Origin: CAZDGB01 sp964504645 | GTDB lineage: Bacteria; Planctomycetota; Planctomycetia; Planctomycetales; Planctomycetaceae | Direction of reading: 5' to 3' | NCBI GenBank assembly: GCA_964504645.1 | Contig: CAZDGB010000274.1 | Span: 1-9,959 of the forward strand | DNA: 9,959 nt | Position numbers and translations under genes: made by a program | The notes under the pieces: generated by a model | Databases searched by the model: none | What the model was told of the DNA's origin: nothing | The model's input: only the letters and a program-made list of their open reading frames with translations | Shown here: positions 6,337 through 9,959 of the stretch, piece after piece | Layout of the letters: the number at the start of each line of letters is the position of its first letter | Position numbering within the stretch: position 1 is the first letter of the stretch

Positions 6337-7290
6337 TCATGCGGGGGTCATTTTCCAGGGGGAGTTGGTTTTGATCATGGTGTTGAGGATGACCAGGAGT
6401 TTGCGCATGCAGGCGGTGAGGTAGACCTTGCCTTGCTTGCCGCGTTCTTTCAGTCGTTGGGCGAAGGCCTTGAGGACGGGGTTATGCTGAGTGGCGGACA
6501 ACACGGCCATGTAGAGCGCCGCGCGGAGCGTTTTGCGGCCGCCGCGGATGTGGCGTTGTCCGCTGCGCGTGCCGCTGTCGTCCGGGTAGGGAGCCAGGCC
6601 GACCAGGGCGGTGATCTGCTGCCGGTTGAGCTGGCCGAGTTCGGGGAGTTCGGCGACGAGCGCGGCGGCGGTGGTGTCGCCGACGCCGGGGACGGTCTTG
6701 AGGAGTTCGAACCGCTGCTTCCAGTCGTCGTCGGACTGAACGAGTTCGAGGATGGCGCGATCGAGCTTGGCGATGTCCTGGTGGATGCCGGTGATCGAAC
6801 GGCGGACGCTGTTGCGGACGAGCTTGGTCAGGCCGTCCTTGAGCCGGTTCTCCTCGGCGACGCGGAGTTGCACGAGCTGGCGCCGGCGGGTGACGAGCTG
6901 GTCGAGTTCGGCCTGTTTTTCCGGGAGTTTCACGCAGGGCCGCGGCTTGACGTCGGCTCCGAAGCGGGCGATGACGGCGGCGTCGATGCGATCGGTCTTG
7001 GCGAGGATGCCGAGCGCTTTGGCGTAATCGCGGATCTGGCGGGGGTTGACGACGGAGACGTAGTGACCGGCGTCGACCAACTCGGCGACGATCGCTCGTT
7101 CATAATCGCCGGTGGCTTCGAGCGTGATGCGGCAGGTTCCCGGCGCCGGCAGGTTGGCGCGGAGCACCGCGCGGCCATCGGGCGTGTTGGGAACTTGGAA
7201 GGACCGGCCTTCGGGCCGCAGTTGGACATCGAGCCGAGCTTTGGAGACGTCGATTCCCACGGAGCAGTGGACAGAGTCGTCGAGGAGCAT
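6337..7290 (-). CDS. IS110-family DEDD transposase
   Basis: This 317-residue recombinase catalyses excision and insertion of the element under guidance of a bridge RNA. The N-terminal RuvC-like domain shows the acidic tetrad: Asp14 in VGIDVSKARLDV, Glu58 in ITLEATGDYE, and Asp100/Asp103 in LAKTDRIDAAVIARF. After a coiled helical middle (about 125-190), the C-terminal Tnp domain has TVPGVGDTTAAALVAELPEL and GLAPYPDDSGTRSG followed by HIRGGRKTLRAALY, with the expected nucleophile serine region at Ser239. The gene is uninterrupted, so the element may be active. ATG 7290 was chosen over the longer open frame to 7482 because AAGGAAGGGA precedes it and the homologous domain begins there; the upstream segment lies in the presumed bridge-RNA region. 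Confidence 0.95.
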   Translation of the reverse strand: MLLDDSVHCSVGIDVSKARLDVQLRPEGRSFQVPNTPDGRAVLRANLPAPGTCRITLEATGDYERAIVAELVDAGHYVSVVNPRQIRDYAKALGILAKTDRIDAAVIARFGADVKPRPCVKLPEKQAELDQLVTRRRQLVQLRVAEENRLKDGLTKLVRNSVRRSITGIHQDIAKLDRAILELVQSDDDWKQRFELLKTVPGVGDTTAAALVAELPELGQLNRQQITALVGLAPYPDDSGTRSGQRHIRGGRKTLRAALYMAVLSATQHNPVLKAFAQRLKERGKQGKVYLTACMRKLLVILNTMIKTNSPWKMTPA

Positions 7291-7453
7291 GAACGAATCC
7301 CTTCCTTGCGAGATGCGAGCTCGCGTGCGGCGCGAAGCCGGCGCGGCTCTGGCGGCTGTTCGGGCTTGGTTCAAAGACCGGCGACGATCCGGCTCACCCG
7401 CGGTCTTGGTGGACCCTGGGGGTATCGATCTGTCGCCGGCCGCTGCCAGGCTC
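7291..7453 (-). ncRNA. Candidate IS110 bridge RNA in the non-coding 5' end
   Basis: In the IS110 group the non-coding end upstream of the transposase encodes a structured bridge RNA whose two internal loops pair with target and donor DNA. Here the region has a long stem: plus-strand 7378-7389 (CCGGCGACGATC) pairs with 7427-7439, GATC plus GTCGCCGG, with one bulged T at 7431, giving 12 bp enclosing 37 nt. Within that loop, further short pairings such as GGTC/GACC and ACCC/GGGT leave unpaired stretches. A second GC-rich foldable segment and a GCGAGCTCGC palindrome (7317-7326) lie nearer the transposase. The 5' boundary is set by a promoter-like sequence. This is an inference from location and folding; the second guide loop was not resolved. 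Confidence 0.5.
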
Positions 7454-7482
7454 ATCAAAGTGCCAGAAGAGGACGAATTCAA
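7454..7482 (-). promoter_or_regulatory. Promoter-like sequence at the left end of the IS
   Basis: On the minus strand TTGAAT (7482-7477) and TTTGAT (7459-7454) are spaced by 17 bp. Transcription would begin near 7447 and run through the structured region into the transposase, suiting expression of both a bridge RNA and the transposase. Each box has two mismatches from consensus. Confidence 0.4.
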
Positions 7483-7540
7483 GATACAAGGGGGATGTCA
7501 CGGATGACGTTTATTCTTGGCACACGTTCCACGTCGGTGA

Positions 7541-7587
7541 CCTCCCCTCACACCCGGTCCCTCTCCCGCCAGGGGAGAGGGGAGAAA
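7541..7587. repeat. REP-like palindromic element on the 5' side of the IS
   Basis: CCCTCTCCC (7559-7567) pairs perfectly with GGGAGAGGG (7573-7581) across a 5-nt loop, within a CCTC-rich flank typical of dispersed extragenic palindromes in high-GC bacteria. The hairpin has the same geometry as the one at 6265-6287 beyond the other end of the IS, although the sequence differs. It lies in the region upstream of the dehydrogenase gene. Nothing else recognisable was seen between 7508 and 7637. Confidence 0.7.
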
Positions 7588-7637
7588 AGCCAAAGTCCGT
7601 TCTCGCACCCTCCCCACAGCGGACTCGACGCCATTCG

Positions 7638-7666
7638 TTGTGTATCTCCGCGTCAACTTTTATTCT
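7638..7666 (+). promoter_or_regulatory. Promoter-like sequence for the dehydrogenase gene
   Basis: TTGTGT (7638-7643) and TATTCT (7661-7666) are spaced by 17 bp and would start transcription about 45-50 bp before ATG 7721. The same TATTCT -10 is seen for the cytochrome operon. Judged by eye; only moderate similarity to consensus. Confidence 0.45.
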
Positions 7667-7720
7667 CATGGGCTGACTCTCCGCACAAGATTCCACCGCG
7701 CCACAAGAAGGGAGACTTCG

Positions 7721-9172
7721 ATGACCGGCATCTCGCGACGCGTGTTTCTGGAAGATTCGCTGTTCGCCGCGGCAGCGGCGGCGCTCGCAGCGCAGCCGTT
7801 GGCTTCGTCTCCCATCAGTGCAGCAGAGGCGGACATTCTCCGCGTGGCAGTCGTGGGATTGAACGGCCGCGGCGGGGCGCACGTCAATCAGTTCGGCAAG
7901 CGCAAGGATTGCGTGATCGCCGCGCTGGTCGACGTCGACGAAGCCGTGGCTAACCGCAAGGCGGACGAACTGGAGAAGGCAACGGGAAAGCGCCCGGCGA
8001 TTTACGCCGACCTCCGCAAGTGCCTCGAAGACAAGTCGATCGACATCGTGTCCATCGCCACGCCCAACCATTGGCACGCGCTCGCCGCGATCTGGGCCGT
8101 GCAGGCGGGGAAAGACGTCTACGTCGAGAAGCCGGTCAGCCACAATGTCACCGAAGGCCGCCGGCTCGTGGAAGCGGCCCGGAAGTACAATCGGCTCGTG
8201 CAGACCGGCACGCAAAGCCGCTCCAACACCGGCATGCGGGAGCTGATGCAGTTCCTGCACGACGGCGGCATCGGGACGGTGAAGCACGCCCGCGGGCTGT
8301 GCTACAACCGCCGCCAGCCGATCGGGCCGAAAGGCAATTACGACGTTCCCGCCAGCGTGGACTACGATCTGTGGTCCGGCCCCGCGCAACTGACCACCGT
8401 CACGCGGCCGAAGTTCCACTACGACTGGCACTGGCAGTGGGACTACGGCAACGGCGACCTGGGGAACCAGGGCATTCACCAGATGGACCTCGCTCGCTGG
8501 GGTTTGCAGGAAACGACGTTGGGCAGCACCGTCCGCAGCTATGGCGGCCGGTTCGCCTACGACAATGACGCCGGCGAGACTCCTAACACGCAGGTCTGCA
8601 TTCACGAGTACCCCGGCGGCAAACGCATTTCATTCGAAGTCCGCAATCTGGAATCGGACAAGCTCGACGGGGCCGGCGTCGGCGTCATCTTCTACGGCAG
8701 CGAAGGCAAGATCGTCATTCCCACCTACAACGGCGGCGTCGTCTACGACAACGACAACCAAGAGGTGAAAAAGTTCCTCGGCGGCGACGAATCGCTGCAC
8801 TTCGACAACTTCGTGCAGGCGGTGCGCCTGCGAGATCCAAAACTTCTCAACGCCGAGATCCTGGAAGGCCATCTCTCCACGGCGCTGTGCCACCTCGGCA
8901 ACATTTCGTATCGATTGGGGACGCCGGTCCTCGCGGACGAGTTGCAAAAATCACTGGGAGACGACGCGGATGCGCTGTCGACCCTGGATCGCTTCCTGCA
9001 ACACCTGGCGGACAACAAGGTCGATCCGCAGACCACGAAAATCACGCTCGGCCCAGTGCTGCAATTAACAGATCAGGAAACGTTCTCCGGCTCGCATGCC
9101 GACGCAGCGAACAAGCTGCTGACCCGCGACTATCGCCCGCCGTATGTCGTGCCGAAGACGGAGGATTTGTAG
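7721..9172 (+). CDS. Tat-exported Gfo/Idh/MocA-family oxidoreductase
   Basis: This is a 483-residue NAD(P)-dependent dehydrogenase-like protein, probably acting on sugars or polyols. The N terminus carries a twin-arginine signal (SRRVFL, residues 5-10) and an Ala-rich hydrophobic stretch, so export of the folded, cofactor-loaded protein is likely. The mature part opens with a Rossmann motif LRVAVVGLNGRGG (40-52), then ATPNHWHALAAIWAVQAGK and the family signature EKP (136-138) in VYVEKPVSHNV. The C-terminal part contains DYGNGDLGNQGIHQMDLARW, a pattern I associate with the large planctomycete sets of these enzymes. ATG 7721 has GAAGGGAGA about eight bases upstream and begins the Tat signal, so it is preferred over the longer frame from 7640. 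The next gene is a symporter on the same strand, but a repeat or terminator separates them. The substrate is unknown. Confidence 0.94.
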   Translation: MTGISRRVFLEDSLFAAAAAALAAQPLASSPISAAEADILRVAVVGLNGRGGAHVNQFGKRKDCVIAALVDVDEAVANRKADELEKATGKRPAIYADLRKCLEDKSIDIVSIATPNHWHALAAIWAVQAGKDVYVEKPVSHNVTEGRRLVEAARKYNRLVQTGTQSRSNTGMRELMQFLHDGGIGTVKHARGLCYNRRQPIGPKGNYDVPASVDYDLWSGPAQLTTVTRPKFHYDWHWQWDYGNGDLGNQGIHQMDLARWGLQETTLGSTVRSYGGRFAYDNDAGETPNTQVCIHEYPGGKRISFEVRNLESDKLDGAGVGVIFYGSEGKIVIPTYNGGVVYDNDNQEVKKFLGGDESLHFDNFVQAVRLRDPKLLNAEILEGHLSTALCHLGNISYRLGTPVLADELQKSLGDDADALSTLDRFLQHLADNKVDPQTTKITLGPVLQLTDQETFSGSHADAANKLLTRDYRPPYVVPKTEDL

Positions 9173-9174
9173 AG

Positions 9175-9274
9175 AGGCTTGAGACTTGAGGCGCGAGGCT
9201 TGAGGGAAAGGCCGTTCATTCCGTGGTAAGCCGCTCTGCATGGCAGACTCAAGCCTCAGGACTCAAGCCTTTTC
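9175..9274. terminator. AGGCTTGAG inverted repeat, candidate terminator
   Basis: AGGCTTGAG occurs at 9175-9183 and again at about 9196-9204, and its complement CTCAAGCCT at 9248-9256 (CTCAAGCCT followed by CAGGA) and 9262-9270, so the left and right blocks can fold into a long imperfect stem with a loop of roughly 45 nt. The right arm is followed by TTTT. It starts 2 bp after the dehydrogenase stop codon, fitting a transcription terminator, but the internally repeated unit also looks like a dispersed repeat. The remaining 9275-9355 shows only the symporter ribosome binding site. Confidence 0.55.
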
Positions 9275-9355
9275 GGCTGGCACGCTTCCCGCAAGTCGCT
9301 ATCATAATGCCGCTTTTTCCAAGCGCTGCGCCGGGATTGTCAGAGGGAGCGTTTC

Positions 9356-9829
9356 GTGCTGATTTTCTGCGTAATCGTGTACATGATCGCCACGGTGGCG
9401 ATCGGCCTGTACGCGTCGAGCCGCGTCAAGAGTTCGAAAGACTTTATGGTGGCGGGGCGGTCGCTGCCCCTCTACATGAATTTCGCCTGCGTGTTCGCTA
9501 CGTGGTTCGGCGCGGAGACGGTCCTGTCGGTCTCCGCAAAGTTTGCGGATAAGGGCTTGGGTTTCGTTTCCGGCGATCCGTTCGGGGCGTCCTTATGCTT
9601 GTTGCTGGTGGCGTTCTTCTTCGCCCGGACGTTTTATCGACTGGAACTGCTGACGATTGGCGATTACTACCACGTCCGCTACGGCAAGTTCGTTGAAGTC
9701 GTGACGTCGCTGGGGATCGCGAGTTCGTATCTCGGCTGGACCAGCGCGCAGCTTTCGGCGCTGGGTCTGGTGATCGACATCCTCTTTCCGCAGCTCACGC
9801 TCAATCAATCGATCCTGATCGGTGCGGCA
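9356..9829 (+). CDS. Sodium:solute symporter (SSS family), N-terminal part, interrupted by sequence change
   Basis: These 158 codons encode the start of an SSS-family transporter, which couples sodium uptake to import of sugars, sialic acid or similar solutes. Visible features are a first membrane helix (LIFCVIVYMIATVAIGLYAS), the family-typical SKDFMVAGRSLPLYM, then FATWFGAETVLSVSAKFADKG, a helix LCLLLVAFFFARTFYRL, and LTIGDYYHVRYGK. It stops making sense after LNQSILIGAA at 9829, where the family would continue through further helices. The start is GTG 9356 with GAGGGAG six bases upstream. The neighbouring dehydrogenase suggests a sugar-use context. Family call is firm; the rest of the gene is replaced by unrelated sequence. 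Confidence 0.88.
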
Positions 9830-9959
9830 ATTTGCGATGCGCTTTCTTATTTACATGCACGCAAACCACCAATTTTGCATCGTGATATAAAACCAGGCAA
9901 TGTGAAAATCTCACCAGATGGACATATCTTTCTGGTGGACTTTGGTCTTGCAAAAGTCG
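9830..9959 (+). CDS. Ser/Thr protein kinase catalytic-loop fragment of foreign composition
   Basis: The 43 codons here read as a eukaryotic-type kinase: ICDALSYLHARKPPILHRD, catalytic loop HRDIKPGN, and the magnesium-binding DFG in FLVDFGLAKV. The N-lobe (Gly-rich loop, ATP-binding Lys) is absent because upstream sequence is a symporter. GC is about 41% against roughly 60% before, and codons such as ATA, TTA, AAA and CCA replace the GC-ending codons used upstream. The style recalls kinases of Chloroflexota, from memory only. It happens to be in frame with the symporter. It runs off the window end. It is best treated as a fragment of another genome or locus joined here, not as part of the symporter. 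Confidence 0.85.
   Translation, partial: MCDALSYLHARKPPILHRDIKPGNVKISPDGHIFLVDFGLAKV

Larger units (their letters stand above)
6306..7500 (-). mobile_element. IS110-family insertion sequence, apparently intact (ends approximate)
   Basis: The element consists of one transposase gene with a short 3' flank and a roughly 210-bp non-coding 5' flank, the organisation of the IS110 group. IS110 elements lack terminal inverted repeats, and none was seen. The heptamer CGGATGA occurs at 6299-6305 and 7501-7507, just outside the suggested limits, and could mark the recombination site; IS110 cores are normally only two bases, so the exact ends are uncertain by some tens of bases. Total size near 1.2 kb fits the family. 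It lies between the histidine kinase upstream region and the dehydrogenase gene and does not interrupt a recognisable gene. Confidence 0.65.

Noticed and set aside
7291..7482. N-terminal extension of the transposase by 64 residues
   Set aside because: The added stretch is low-complexity Arg/Ala-rich sequence without IS110 similarity, and a good ribosome binding site precedes ATG 7290.
6306..7500. Terminal inverted repeats of the insertion sequence
   Set aside because: None found, as expected for IS110; the CGGATGA direct repeat is reported only as a possible boundary.
9356..9959. Natural symporter-kinase fusion protein
   Set aside because: The kinase lacks its N-lobe, the transporter lacks most helices, and base composition shifts at the join; chimera is more likely.

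Overview
The window looks like a fragment of a planctomycete-type bacterial genome (GC roughly 60%, or a little above). The evidence is the gene mix: a Tat-exported Gfo/Idh/MocA dehydrogenase with the GNGDLGNQG signature, a secreted CxxCH cytochrome of a kind familiar from planctomycetes, a MoxR ATPase, a sodium:solute symporter, and many short extragenic palindromes. No rRNA, tRNA or marker gene fixes the taxonomy.

Layout. Positions 1-2526 hold a minus-strand gene set: secreted monohaem cytochrome, then a multi-pass membrane protein (DUF2238-like), then a MoxR-type AAA+ ATPase cut off by the window start. A plus-strand Rrf2-family regulator (2665-3090) diverges from it. The 138-bp gap between them carries two overlapping divergent promoters woven through AGAAT/ATTCT half-sites, so the Rrf2 protein probably controls itself and the cytochrome genes. 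A hairpin at 3117-3146 separates Rrf2 from a convergent nitrilase-superfamily amidohydrolase (3214-4182, minus). Upstream of that lies a 546-bp gene-free stretch with a perfect 12-bp hairpin, about eight GACGC units spaced 10-12 bp apart, and several short palindromes. Next is an orphan membrane histidine kinase (4729-6117, minus), with a long imperfect palindrome immediately 5' of its start.

At about 6306-7500 sits an apparently intact IS110-family element (minus): a 317-aa DEDD transposase with a roughly 210-bp non-coding 5' end that has a promoter-like sequence and a long bulged stem-loop, as expected for a bridge RNA. REP-like hairpins of identical geometry (9-bp arms, 5-nt loop) lie on both sides. 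The plus strand then carries the Tat-exported dehydrogenase (7721-9172), a hairpin-forming repeat, and the start of an SSS-family symporter (9356 onward).

At about 9830 the sequence changes abruptly: GC falls to about 41%, codon use shifts to A/T-ending codons, and the reading frame passes from a symporter transmembrane region straight into the catalytic loop of a Ser/Thr protein kinase. This is most likely an assembly chimera at a contig end, less likely a real rearrangement, and should not be annotated as a fusion protein.

No wholly new multi-gene system was found. The best leads are the IS110 bridge-RNA region with its repeat-associated insertion site, the Rrf2/cytochrome operator array, and the phased GACGC repeats.
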